Assembly (NCBI GenBank): GCA_900759015.1
Contig: CAAEUE010000015.1
Span: forward strand, 62,001-126,000
DNA from: Clostridia bacterium
GTDB taxonomy: Bacteria > Bacillota > Clostridia > TANB77 > CAG-508
Direction: 5' to 3'
Length of the DNA stretch: 64,000 bases
A program made the translations under genes and the position numbers. Each line of letters begins with the position of its first letter. Positions within the stretch are counted from its first letter, which is position 1. Below, piece after piece: positions 1 through 7,770 of this stretch. Below the pieces are notes generated by a model. It ran no database searches. It had not been told where the DNA came from and saw nothing but the letters and a program-made list of their open reading frames with translations.

Positions 1-27
1 TCTACATAATTTAGGGATATAGGGACT

Positions 28-172
28 AGGGATTTGGGGACGGTCCTAAAATCCCTATTGTTAATAGGGATTTTTTTAGCCACCTAGATTTTAGCTAGAT
101 GGCTATATTTTCTTTATAATATGGGAAAACAAGAACGTCCCTAAATCCCTGCGAAGAACATCCTAAATTCCT
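28..172. repeat. Cluster of GGGATTT/GGACGTTCC palindromic repeats with an internal hairpin
   Basis: A palindromic unit at 28-57 (AGGGATTT, GGGGACGGTCC, AAATCCCT) is followed by a TAGCCACCTAG/CTAGATGGCTA hairpin at 77-105 and two further half-units at 131-172 (GAACGTCCCTAAATCCCT and a decayed copy). The same hairpin-plus-repeat arrangement recurs at 59484-59560. The last unit runs into the sleB stop codon. The pattern is seen directly. That it is a REP-like mobile or selfish element is inference. Confidence 0.8.
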
Positions 173-875
173 ATTTACAAAATCTATGATTTCCTATTGT
201 TACAGTCATTGGCCTTGACCATATCCATTTGTTTGTTGCAGTTGCAGGATTAAAATAATATACTGCTCCATATGATGGATCCCAACCATTTAAAGCATCT
301 TGAGCCGCTTTTTTAGCTGTTGAATTTGGAGTTAAATTTATTTGACCATCTCGAACAGCATCAAAAGCTCCACTTTGGTATACTACTCCAGAAATAGTAT
401 TAGGAAATGAACTACTTCTTACTCTGTTTAATACAACTGCACCAACAGCTACTTGTCCAGTATATGGCTCTCCTCTAGCTTCACCATATATAACTCTTGC
501 TAATAGGTTTAAGTCTGATGAATTTGAACTTGATGAACTAGATGATGATGAATTAAAAATCCCCATTGCTTCTAATGTATTTTTACCAGCAATTCCATCT
601 ACAGCTAAATTGTTCTTTCTTTGAAAATATTTAACTGCTTCTACAGTTTGACTACCATATATTCCATCTATATTTCCCTTATAATATCCCCATCTTTTTA
701 ATTTGGTTTGTATTTGTGTAACTTCGCTACCTCTAGAACCATATTTAGAAAGCGCCTCTACTTCGTTGTCCTCAGGAATTTTAGATAATATAACAAGGAA
801 TGTAGTTGCTAGTAATATAATTACTGACAGAATTGCCAAAATTTTTAACGATTTATTTTTTATCTTTTTAAACAT
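171..875 (-). CDS. sleB: SleB-like spore cortex-lytic hydrolase
   Basis: Predicted cell-wall hydrolase of the SleB/CwlJ family, which degrades spore cortex peptidoglycan at germination. An N-terminal membrane anchor or signal segment is followed by a peptidoglycan-binding_1 domain (about residues 44-102, with the typical WGYYKGNIDGIYG stretch), a serine-only linker and a C-terminal Hydrolase_2 domain containing YGEARGEP, whose Glu fits the family's catalytic position. I start at the ATG opening MFKKIKNK. The longer frame to 920 runs through a terminator hairpin and lacks a ribosome site, although the chosen site (GTGGTG) is itself weak. The TAG stop (171-173) is the first triplet of a dispersed repeat. 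A vegetative autolysin role is possible. Confidence 0.85.
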   Translation of the reverse strand: MFKKIKNKSLKILAILSVIILLATTFLVILSKIPEDNEVEALSKYGSRGSEVTQIQTKLKRWGYYKGNIDGIYGSQTVEAVKYFQRKNNLAVDGIAGKNTLEAMGIFNSSSSSSSSSNSSDLNLLARVIYGEARGEPYTGQVAVGAVVLNRVRSSSFPNTISGVVYQSGAFDAVRDGQINLTPNSTAKKAAQDALNGWDPSYGAVYYFNPATATNKWIWSRPMTVTIGNHRFCK

Positions 876-929
876 AAAAAACACCACACTTATAAAACAA
901 TTTAAAATTATTTTATCCATATATGGTGT
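876..929 (-). terminator. Terminator hairpin after fhs
   Basis: ACACCA (881-886) pairs with TGGTGT (924-929), with additional pairing inside the loop. On the minus strand it is followed by a run of T that ends at the sleB start codon. It also reads as a weaker terminator in the other direction. Confidence 0.6.
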
Positions 930-943
930 TTTTATACAATATA

Positions 944-2590
944 TTAAAATATTCCTTCTATTACTCCATTTTCGTCAATATTTATATTCTCTGCTGCAGG
1001 TTTTTTAGGAAGACCTGGCATTGTCATTATCTTTCCTGTTAAAACAACAATAAACTCTGCACCTTCTTTTAATTTTAATTCTGTTACATGAAGATTAAAT
1101 GGTTTATCTCCTAATAAATCTTTTGGATCATCTGAAAAAGAATATTGCGTTTTTGCAATACACACTGGAAATTTTGAATCATTTAATTCTTTTAGCTGTT
1201 CTTTTGCAATATCCGAATATTCTACATCAGTTGCACCATAAATCTTTTGTGCTACAGCTTTTATTTTTGCTTCAACAGTATCCTTAATATTATATATATA
1301 TTTAAACTCATTCTTTGTTTCACATATCTTTGTAAGCTTTTGTGCTAAATCAATAGCTCCTTCTCCACCTTTTGCCCAGTTTTCTAATAAACTTACTTCT
1401 ACAACTCCGTTTAATTCTTCTTTTAATATTTCTATTTCTTTATCAGTATCTGTAGTAAATTTATTTATTGCAACTATTGGTGTTATTCCATATTTCTTTA
1501 TATTATCAATATGTCTTAATAAATTATGAATTCCTATTTTTAAAGCTTCAACATTTTCTTTTGAACAATCTTCTTTATTTACCCCACCATGATATTTTAA
1601 AGCTCTTAAAGTTGCAACTATTACAACTGCATCAGGTGTTTTATCTAGTAATCTACATTTTATATCTAAGAATTTTTCTGCTCCTAAATCTGCCCCAAAT
1701 CCAGCTTCTGTAACCACATAATCGCCCATTTTTAATGCCAAATTTGTTGCAATTATACTATTACAGCCATGTGCAATATTAGCAAATGGACCTCCATGTA
1801 TTAATACTGGATTATTTTCTAATGTTTGAACTAGATTAGGTTTTATTGCGTCTTTAAGAATTACTGCTAAACTTCCATCAGCTTTTAAATCTCTACATGT
1901 TACAGGTTTATTTTGTTTATTATAACCAATAACTATGTTTCCTAATCTTCTTTTTAAATCTTGCATATCTTTAGATAAACATAGAATTGCCATTATTTCG
2001 GAAGCAACTGTTATATCAAAACCGTCTTCTCTTGGCTTCATATTTTTCTCGCCAGAAAGAGATACTTCCACTTTTCTTAATGCCCTATCATTTAAATCTA
2101 AACATCTTTTCCATGTTACTTTTTCTATTTCTAGCTCATTTCCTTGCCAAATGTGATTGTCTATAATTGCACTTAAAAGATTATTGGCTGTTGTTATTGC
2201 ATGAATATCGCCCGTAAAATGTAAATTTATATCTTCCATAGGTGCTACTTGTGAATAGCCTCCACCTGTAGCTCCTCCTTTAATCCCAAACACTGGACCT
2301 AAAGAAGGTTCACGTAATGCTAATACTGCTTTTTTATTTATCTTATAAAACGCATCTGCTAATCCTATAGAGGTAGTTGTTTTACCTTCACCAAGTGGTG
2401 TAGGATTTATTGCAGTAACTAATATAAGCTTTCCATCTTTATTGTTTTTAATTTTATCGTAATAATCTAAAGATATTTTGGCTTTATATTTACCATATTG
2501 CTCTAGATAATCTTCAGTTATTCCTAACTTTTGAGCAATTTCATTTATATTTTTTAATTTTGCATTTCTTGCAATTTCGATATCTTGCAT
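944..2590 (-). CDS. fhs: Formate-tetrahydrofolate ligase
   Basis: ATP-dependent 10-formyl-tetrahydrofolate synthetase, feeding one-carbon units to purine and formyl-methionine synthesis, and to the Wood-Ljungdahl route in acetogens. The 548 residues match the family length, and the nucleotide-binding loop TPLGEGKTTT is at 64-73. It is the last gene before a terminator, 25 bases after the DUF212 gene, so probably the distal gene of the nusB/xse run. Nothing else of the Wood-Ljungdahl pathway is visible here, so acetogenesis cannot be claimed. Confidence 0.97.
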   Translation of the reverse strand: MQDIEIARNAKLKNINEIAQKLGITEDYLEQYGKYKAKISLDYYDKIKNNKDGKLILVTAINPTPLGEGKTTTSIGLADAFYKINKKAVLALREPSLGPVFGIKGGATGGGYSQVAPMEDINLHFTGDIHAITTANNLLSAIIDNHIWQGNELEIEKVTWKRCLDLNDRALRKVEVSLSGEKNMKPREDGFDITVASEIMAILCLSKDMQDLKRRLGNIVIGYNKQNKPVTCRDLKADGSLAVILKDAIKPNLVQTLENNPVLIHGGPFANIAHGCNSIIATNLALKMGDYVVTEAGFGADLGAEKFLDIKCRLLDKTPDAVVIVATLRALKYHGGVNKEDCSKENVEALKIGIHNLLRHIDNIKKYGITPIVAINKFTTDTDKEIEILKEELNGVVEVSLLENWAKGGEGAIDLAQKLTKICETKNEFKYIYNIKDTVEAKIKAVAQKIYGATDVEYSDIAKEQLKELNDSKFPVCIAKTQYSFSDDPKDLLGDKPFNLHVTELKLKEGAEFIVVLTGKIMTMPGLPKKPAAENINIDENGVIEGIF

Positions 2591-2615
2591 AACATTATCT
2601 CCTAAATTTTATTTT

Positions 2616-3056
2616 TTAGAATACACATCCAACAATTATACCAATTATAGCTCCCACAAATACTTGAAATGGTGTATGTCCTAGAACTTCTACTAATTTT
2701 TCAGAAACCTGTACTCCAGATAAACCAGGTGTTTCTATTAATTTATTTAATAATTTTGCTTGTTTTCCTGCTGCTCTTCTTACTCCTGCGGCATCATACA
2801 TAACAACAAAAGCAAAAATAACTGAAAGAGCAAATATAGAACTATCCAAGCCATGTTCCCTACCAATTAATGTTGCTAAAGAAACAACTACTGCTGAATG
2901 TGAACTTGGCATTCCCCCTGCTCCTAATATTCTTTTAAAGTTAAATTTCTTTGTAGTTACTAAATCCCAAATAACTTTAAATAATTGTATTCCAAACCAT
3001 GTTAATAATGGTACATAAATAAATTTGTTTGTTATAAATTCTGTAAAATAGTTCAT
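2616..3056 (-). CDS. Divergent PAP2 (DUF212/YuiD) family membrane protein
   Basis: A 146-residue integral membrane protein with four to five hydrophobic helices. The signature GGMPSSHSA and downstream HTPFQVFVGAIIG are characteristic of the DUF212 family, which is distantly related to acid phosphatase and vanadium haloperoxidase folds. Substrate unknown. It lies 11 bases after xseB, in the same transcription direction. Confidence 0.9.
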   Translation of the reverse strand: MNYFTEFITNKFIYVPLLTWFGIQLFKVIWDLVTTKKFNFKRILGAGGMPSSHSAVVVSLATLIGREHGLDSSIFALSVIFAFVVMYDAAGVRRAAGKQAKLLNKLIETPGLSGVQVSEKLVEVLGHTPFQVFVGAIIGIIVGCVF

Positions 3057-3067
3057 CTCCCTTTATC

Positions 3068-3295
3068 CTATCCTTCCTTTGGTAAAAAATTCTCTTCTGT
3101 TATATTTCCATCATTATTTATTAAGATATTGATTCTCTTTTCTGAATCTTCTAATATTTTATTACATTCTTTTGAAAGTTTTATACCTTCTTCAAATTTT
3201 TTAACAGCTTCATCTAATGATAAATCTCCTTTTTCTAATTCAGCTGTAATTTGCTCTAATTTTTTCATTGCTTCTTCAAAATTAATCTCTTCCAT
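3068..3295 (-). CDS. xseB: Exodeoxyribonuclease VII small subunit
   Basis: A 75-residue acidic helical protein with the family pattern FEEAMKKLEQI...LEKGDLSLDEAVKKFEEG. It associates in several copies with XseA to degrade single-stranded DNA in both directions. It follows xseA after 14 bases, the usual pairing. Confidence 0.95.
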   Translation of the reverse strand: MEEINFEEAMKKLEQITAELEKGDLSLDEAVKKFEEGIKLSKECNKILEDSEKRINILINNDGNITEENFLPKEG

Positions 3296-3309
3296 ATTTC
3301 CCCCATATC

Positions 3310-4497
3310 TTAAAGAATTTTAGCTTGCTTCTCGCCATCTTGCATTCGAATATTTATTGTATCATCTTTTTGTAAGTCAGCTATACTCTTTACAATACCA
3401 TTATTTTTTTCTATTATCGAATATCCTCTACTTAAAGTTTTTAAAGGACTTAATGCATCTAATTTAGAAAAATTCTTTATAGCTTGTGTTTTACTTACTT
3501 GAAGTTTATTTGTTACACTATTTGTTATGGATTTTACTAACATGTCTAATTTTAAATAATTATCATTTACAATTTTTAATGGATCAGTATAAACTCTACT
3601 CCTCATACATTTTTCATATCTCATCTGCATTAGTTCTACTTTTTTCTTTAATGCATTTTTTAATCTAATATTATATGTACTTAAATTTTGTATTATGTCT
3701 GCTATATTAGGCACCACTATTTCTGCTGCAGCTGAAGGCGTTGGAGCACGCAGATCTGCCACAAAATCCGAAATAGAAAAGTCCGTTTCATGTCCTACTG
3801 CAGAAACAATTGGAAGTTCTGACTCGTAAATAGCTCTTGCTACAACTTCTTCGTTAAAAGGCCATAAATCCTCTAACGATCCTCCTCCTCTTGCCAATAT
3901 CAAGACATCAGCTAATTTATTTTTATTCATTATTTTAATTGCTTCTGCAATCTTTTCTCCTGCGCCTTCTCCTTGAACAGGAACTGGATATAGTCTTATA
4001 TATACATTTGGATTTCTTCTTGTAGAAACATTTATAATATCTTTAATTACTGAACCTGTATTAGAAGTTAATACCCCTATAACTTTTGGCATAACTGGTA
4101 ATTGTTTTTTATGTTCTTGGCTAAATAATCCTTCTTTTTCTAATTTAGCCTTTAACTCTTCGTATGCAGCGTAAAGACTTCCCATTCCATCTTCTTGCAT
4201 AGCTTTACAATATAATTGATACACGCCATCTCTTTCAAAAACTGAAACTGTACCAAAAGCTAACACACTCATTCCATCTTTTGGTACAAATTTTAAATTA
4301 GATGTATATGATTTAAACATAATACATTTAATTAAAGAATTGTCATCTTTTAATGTAAAATACATATGACCAGTGTAATGGTGCTTAAAATTCGAGATTT
4401 CTCCTTTAATTAATATATTATTTAAGTATTCATCATCCGCTATTTTATTTTTTATATAACTATTTAATTCTGTTACAGATATTGCTTTATATTCCAT
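3310..4497 (-). CDS. xseA: Exodeoxyribonuclease VII large subunit
   Basis: 395 residues: N-terminal OB fold, the catalytic domain with the conserved LARGGGSLEDLWPFNEE and VSAVGHETDF motifs, a coiled-coil region and a C-terminal segment (LSRGYSII). Catalytic subunit of a single-strand exonuclease acting in repair. Its start overlaps the nusB stop by one base, so translation is probably coupled. Confidence 0.97.
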   Translation of the reverse strand: MEYKAISVTELNSYIKNKIADDEYLNNILIKGEISNFKHHYTGHMYFTLKDDNSLIKCIMFKSYTSNLKFVPKDGMSVLAFGTVSVFERDGVYQLYCKAMQEDGMGSLYAAYEELKAKLEKEGLFSQEHKKQLPVMPKVIGVLTSNTGSVIKDIINVSTRRNPNVYIRLYPVPVQGEGAGEKIAEAIKIMNKNKLADVLILARGGGSLEDLWPFNEEVVARAIYESELPIVSAVGHETDFSISDFVADLRAPTPSAAAEIVVPNIADIIQNLSTYNIRLKNALKKKVELMQMRYEKCMRSRVYTDPLKIVNDNYLKLDMLVKSITNSVTNKLQVSKTQAIKNFSKLDALSPLKTLSRGYSIIEKNNGIVKSIADLQKDDTINIRMQDGEKQAKIL

Positions 4498-4904
4498 TAT
4501 TCTATATTTAACTCCTTAACTACATTTGCAAGTACTCCATTAATAAATGATGCAGATGTATCTTCACCATATTTTTTAGCAAGTTCCACGACTTCATTTA
4601 TTACTACTTTAAAAGGAATTTCTTTGTACTGAATTTCATAAATTGCTAATATTAATAAAGCTTTATCAATTTTAGATATTCTATCTATTGTCCAATTATC
4701 TTTAAGATTCTTTGAAATTTTTTCTGTAATGTCCCCTATATTATTATTTATTGCTTTTATAGCATTTTGTATCTCTTCTTTATCTCTTTCTTTTAGATTA
4801 TTTTCCTCTAAAAAAATTTCTAATTCTTCTTTATTCATTTCTTTATTTATTTGACCACTATATAATATTTTAAATGTTAATTCTCTTTTTGCTGATTTTT
4901 CCAT
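4497..4904 (-). CDS. nusB: Transcription antitermination factor NusB
   Basis: A 135-residue all-helical protein with the NusB ending (AIYEIQYKEIPFKVVINE...YGEDTSASFINGVL). It binds boxA RNA with NusE (S10) in rRNA antitermination. It lies between the Asp23/AmaP set and xseA, a common firmicute arrangement. Confidence 0.95.
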   Translation of the reverse strand: MEKSAKRELTFKILYSGQINKEMNKEELEIFLEENNLKERDKEEIQNAIKAINNNIGDITEKISKNLKDNWTIDRISKIDKALLILAIYEIQYKEIPFKVVINEVVELAKKYGEDTSASFINGVLANVVKELNIE

Positions 4905-4916
4905 TTAATTCCCCTC

Positions 4917-5120
4917 TTACATTTTGTCTATAAAATTTTTTAATTTTTCTTTTACTGCATATTTATTTCTTTGAACATAATTTCCTATAAAAATGCCCAT
5001 CACAATTAATATAATACCAATAATTAACTTGTATAAACCTGTTAATAGAATTAATATTGCAATGACAGCACCAATTATAGCTCCACTATATTCAGAAACA
5101 AAATCTTTAAAATTATTCAT
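4917..5120 (-). CDS. DUF2273 small membrane protein
   Basis: 67 residues with two hydrophobic segments separated by a short turn and a basic tail, as in DUF2273 proteins. These are encoded beside AmaP and Asp23 and probably form part of the same membrane-tethered envelope-stress complex. It sits 14 bases after amaP. Precise role unknown. Confidence 0.85.
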   Translation of the reverse strand: MNNFKDFVSEYSGAIIGAVIAILILLTGLYKLIIGIILIVMGIFIGNYVQRNKYAVKEKLKNFIDKM

Positions 5121-5134
5121 ATTTATCTCCCTTT

Positions 5135-5689
5135 CTAACCTTCCACCTTGTTTTCTATTGTTGGAGTAATATTTCTAACTCTTACATTTACTGCTTTAGT
5201 TTCTAAATCTGAAGTTTTCTTTATGGCTTCTTTTACTCTATTTTGTATACTTGCAGTTAAATCTTTAATTACAATATTTGGATGTACATATAATGTAACA
5301 TATACTCTTAAATTATTTTCTTTATCTAATCCAACTTTTGCTACAACATTTTCTGTTCCATCAAACCCATTAACTATATTTACAACTAGGTTCTCTAGAG
5401 TATCTTTAGAAATTAATAATCTTCCATTATCATTTTCCATTAAAATACCATCTTTAGTAGCTCTTTCATCTTTGCCACCAAAGAAAATTGCTTTTAATGC
5501 TAGTAGTATAAACACAATTGAAACACCTAATATTATATTAGAAGTTGGTTCTGTAGATAATGCACTTTCTAAATATGGCATTAAATTTTCTAATTCTATC
5601 CAACCAAATATTACACTTGCTGTAATTACTGACAATACAAACATTATTATTGAAAATATAACTAATATAAATCTATCTAAAAATTTCAT
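5135..5689 (-). CDS. amaP: AmaP, membrane anchor for Asp23
   Basis: 184 residues with two N-terminal transmembrane segments (about 8-30 and 52-70) followed by a cytoplasmic Asp23-like domain. In Staphylococcus this architecture anchors Asp23 to the membrane. Placed between the asp23 homologue and DUF2273 in one operon. Confidence 0.88.
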   Translation of the reverse strand: MKFLDRFILVIFSIIMFVLSVITASVIFGWIELENLMPYLESALSTEPTSNIILGVSIVFILLALKAIFFGGKDERATKDGILMENDNGRLLISKDTLENLVVNIVNGFDGTENVVAKVGLDKENNLRVYVTLYVHPNIVIKDLTASIQNRVKEAIKKTSDLETKAVNVRVRNITPTIENKVEG

Positions 5690-5699
5690 ATTTTCCTCC

Positions 5700-6098
5700 T
5701 TAGTTTTCTTCTGTTTTTTCTATATTTACACCTTGAACATGTACATTTACTTCATTTACTTTTAATCCTGTCATTGTTTCTACTGATTGTTTTACTTTAT
5801 TTTGAATATCGAAAGCTACATCTGGTATACGAACACCATAATTTACAATTATGTTTACATCTATTTTTACATTATTTCCATCAGTTTCTGCTTTAATACC
5901 TTTGCTTAAATTTTTCTTTCCACTTAATACTTCTGTTATACCACCAGCTATTCCACCTGCCATTTCAGCAACTCCTGAGATTTCTGAAACAGCAATTCCT
6001 GCAATAGTTGTTATAACTTCTTCTGCGATATTTATGTTATCTTCTTCCTCGTTTAAAATATTTTCTACTAAATTTACATTCTCATTATTTTCTTCCAT
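5700..6098 (-). CDS. Asp23/Gls24 family envelope stress protein
   Basis: The ATG opening MEENNENVNLVENIL is preceded by AGGAGGGATAACT, so I start there and not at the upstream ATG at 6188, which would place coding over a terminator. The 132-residue product has the Asp23 core (EVITTIAGIAVSEISGVAEMAGG, VNIIVNYGVRIPDVAFDIQ). It is a cytosolic protein recruited to the membrane by AmaP and heads the amaP-DUF2273-nusB run. Confidence 0.93.
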   Translation of the reverse strand: MEENNENVNLVENILNEEEDNINIAEEVITTIAGIAVSEISGVAEMAGGIAGGITEVLSGKKNLSKGIKAETDGNNVKIDVNIIVNYGVRIPDVAFDIQNKVKQSVETMTGLKVNEVNVHVQGVNIEKTEEN

Positions 6099-6146
6099 AG
6101 TTATCCCTCCTATATTTACTCTAGCATCGTTCAAGAGTATTACATA

Positions 6147-6190
6147 ACAAAAAATTGATATACTTAAAATCTGTATCAAGTATATCAATT
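6147..6190 (-). terminator. Terminator after fmt
   Basis: Minus-strand ATTGATATACTT and AAGTATATCAAT form a 12-base stem followed by TTTTTTG, separating fmt from the asp23 operon. Confidence 0.8.
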
Positions 6191-6240
6191 TCTATATATT
6201 TTTACAACTATTTTCCAAAAAATATTTAATGCTCTAAAAA

Positions 6241-7236
6241 TTATACCTCTTTAGAAAAAATCATACCTGCAATTAAATGATTTCCTCTTAAGAAATCTGC
6301 TGTAGGCATTCTTCTTGCATTTTCGCCTTGAATCTCTAATATTTTTAATACTCCACCATTAGCTTTTATATATAATCCATCTTTATCATCTGCAATTAAA
6401 ATTGTTCCTGGTACTAGATTATTAAACTTAGCTTCATATTCTTCAAATTCGGTTTTATACGAAAAGAATTCTTCCTTTGTTAATACTTTTGATTTCCAAA
6501 ATTTGATTTTCTTACCATCTATATATGAATATGCTCCCATTATTGGATTAAGACCCCTAATCAAATTATGAATCTTATTTGCATCAGAGTTTTCCCAGTC
6601 TATTAATGCCATTTCTTTATTAAGCATTGGTGCCAAAGTTGCTTCTTCTGTTTGTTTCTCCCTTGGTGCTTTACCTTCTTCTATTAATTTTAAAGTCTTT
6701 ACTAATATTTCTCCACCAATCTTAGAAAGTTTTTGCCATAATTCGCCTGTTGTTTCTTCTGGACCAATTTCAACTTCTTCTTTAAGAATCATATCTCCTG
6801 TATCCATGCCTTCGTTCATATACATTGTTGTAATTCCAGTAGTTTTATCACCATTTAAAACTGCCCATTGAATTGGTGCAGCTCCTCTATATTTAGGCAG
6901 TAATGAACCATGAACATTTATACAACCTAACTTAGGAATTCCTAATATTTCTTTTGGTAAAATTTTTCCATATGCTACAACGCAAATTACATCTGGATCC
7001 AAAGTTTTAATTTCATCTAAAAATTCTGTATTATTTTTTATTTTAATTGGTTGATAAATTTTTAGATTTTTTTCTAAAGCATATTCTTTTACTGGTGAAT
7101 ATGCTAGCTTCATTCCTCTTCCTTTTGGTTTATCCGGATTTGTTACTACTCCAATTATTTCGAATCCTGCATTATATATACTTTTTAATGATTCTTGTGC
7201 AAAATCTGGAGTTCCCATAAATAATATTTTTAACAT
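6241..7236 (-). CDS. fmt: Methionyl-tRNA formyltransferase
   Basis: Transfers the formyl group of 10-formyl-THF to initiator Met-tRNA. It has the substrate loop and catalytic region (CINVHGSLLPKYRGAAPI, GITTMYMNEGMDTGDM) and a C-terminal tRNA-binding domain. Start chosen at the ATG preceded by AAGGAGATTGTTT; a TTG two codons upstream is less likely. Follows def in the usual def-fmt pair. Confidence 0.97.
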   Translation of the reverse strand: MLKILFMGTPDFAQESLKSIYNAGFEIIGVVTNPDKPKGRGMKLAYSPVKEYALEKNLKIYQPIKIKNNTEFLDEIKTLDPDVICVVAYGKILPKEILGIPKLGCINVHGSLLPKYRGAAPIQWAVLNGDKTTGITTMYMNEGMDTGDMILKEEVEIGPEETTGELWQKLSKIGGEILVKTLKLIEEGKAPREKQTEEATLAPMLNKEMALIDWENSDANKIHNLIRGLNPIMGAYSYIDGKKIKFWKSKVLTKEEFFSYKTEFEEYEAKFNNLVPGTILIADDKDGLYIKANGGVLKILEIQGENARRMPTADFLRGNHLIAGMIFSKEV

Positions 7237-7275
7237 AAACAATCTCCTTTTAAAATTACAAATAATCTATATCCA

Positions 7276-7749
7276 TTATTCTGGCTTAATAGTTTCTAAT
7301 GTTCCAGGTAACATATTGTCTACAAATAAAATTCCGTCCAAATGATCAGTCTCGTGACAAATTGCTTGCGCTAATAAGTCTTTTGCTTTAATTTTTTGTT
7401 TTTTACCTTCTAAATCATAATATTCTGCTTCTACTTCTTTTGGTCTTAAAAGTACAGCAAATTGATTAGGAAAACTTAGACAACCTTCTTCTACCTCATG
7501 TTCTCCTTTTGTTTTTGTAATTATAGGATTTATTAGTACAATAGGTCCCTTTCCATCATATATATCTATTACAATAACTCTTTTTAATATTCCAACTTGT
7601 TGTGCAGCTAATCCTACTCCGTTATTTTTATGCATAGTTTCTATCATATCATCTACAAGTTCTTTTAATTTATCATCAAACTTTTCTACTTCCTTTGCTC
7701 TTTTTCTTAATATTTCATCTCCGTTTTGTCTAATTAATCTAATTGCCAT
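7276..7749 (-). CDS. def: Peptide deformylase
   Basis: Removes N-formyl groups from nascent proteins. 157 residues with the three family motifs: GVGLAAQQVG (44-53), EGCLSFP (metal ligand Cys90) and HETDH (His132/His136 and catalytic Glu133). Lies between priA and fmt, 40 bases before the fmt ATG. Confidence 0.97.
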   Translation of the reverse strand: MAIRLIRQNGDEILRKRAKEVEKFDDKLKELVDDMIETMHKNNGVGLAAQQVGILKRVIVIDIYDGKGPIVLINPIITKTKGEHEVEEGCLSFPNQFAVLLRPKEVEAEYYDLEGKKQKIKAKDLLAQAICHETDHLDGILFVDNMLPGTLETIKPE

Positions 7750-7770
7750 TTTTTCCTCCTTTTATAAAAA

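Noticed and set aside
876..920. Longer sleB start reading MDKIILNC
   Set aside because: It runs through the terminator hairpin of fhs and lacks a ribosome site.
5148..5765. 205-codon plus-strand frame opposite amaP and the asp23-like gene
   Set aside because: It is antisense to two clear family members, has no ribosome site, and its translation is a Ser/Thr/Ile-rich shadow typical of AT-rich coding sequence.
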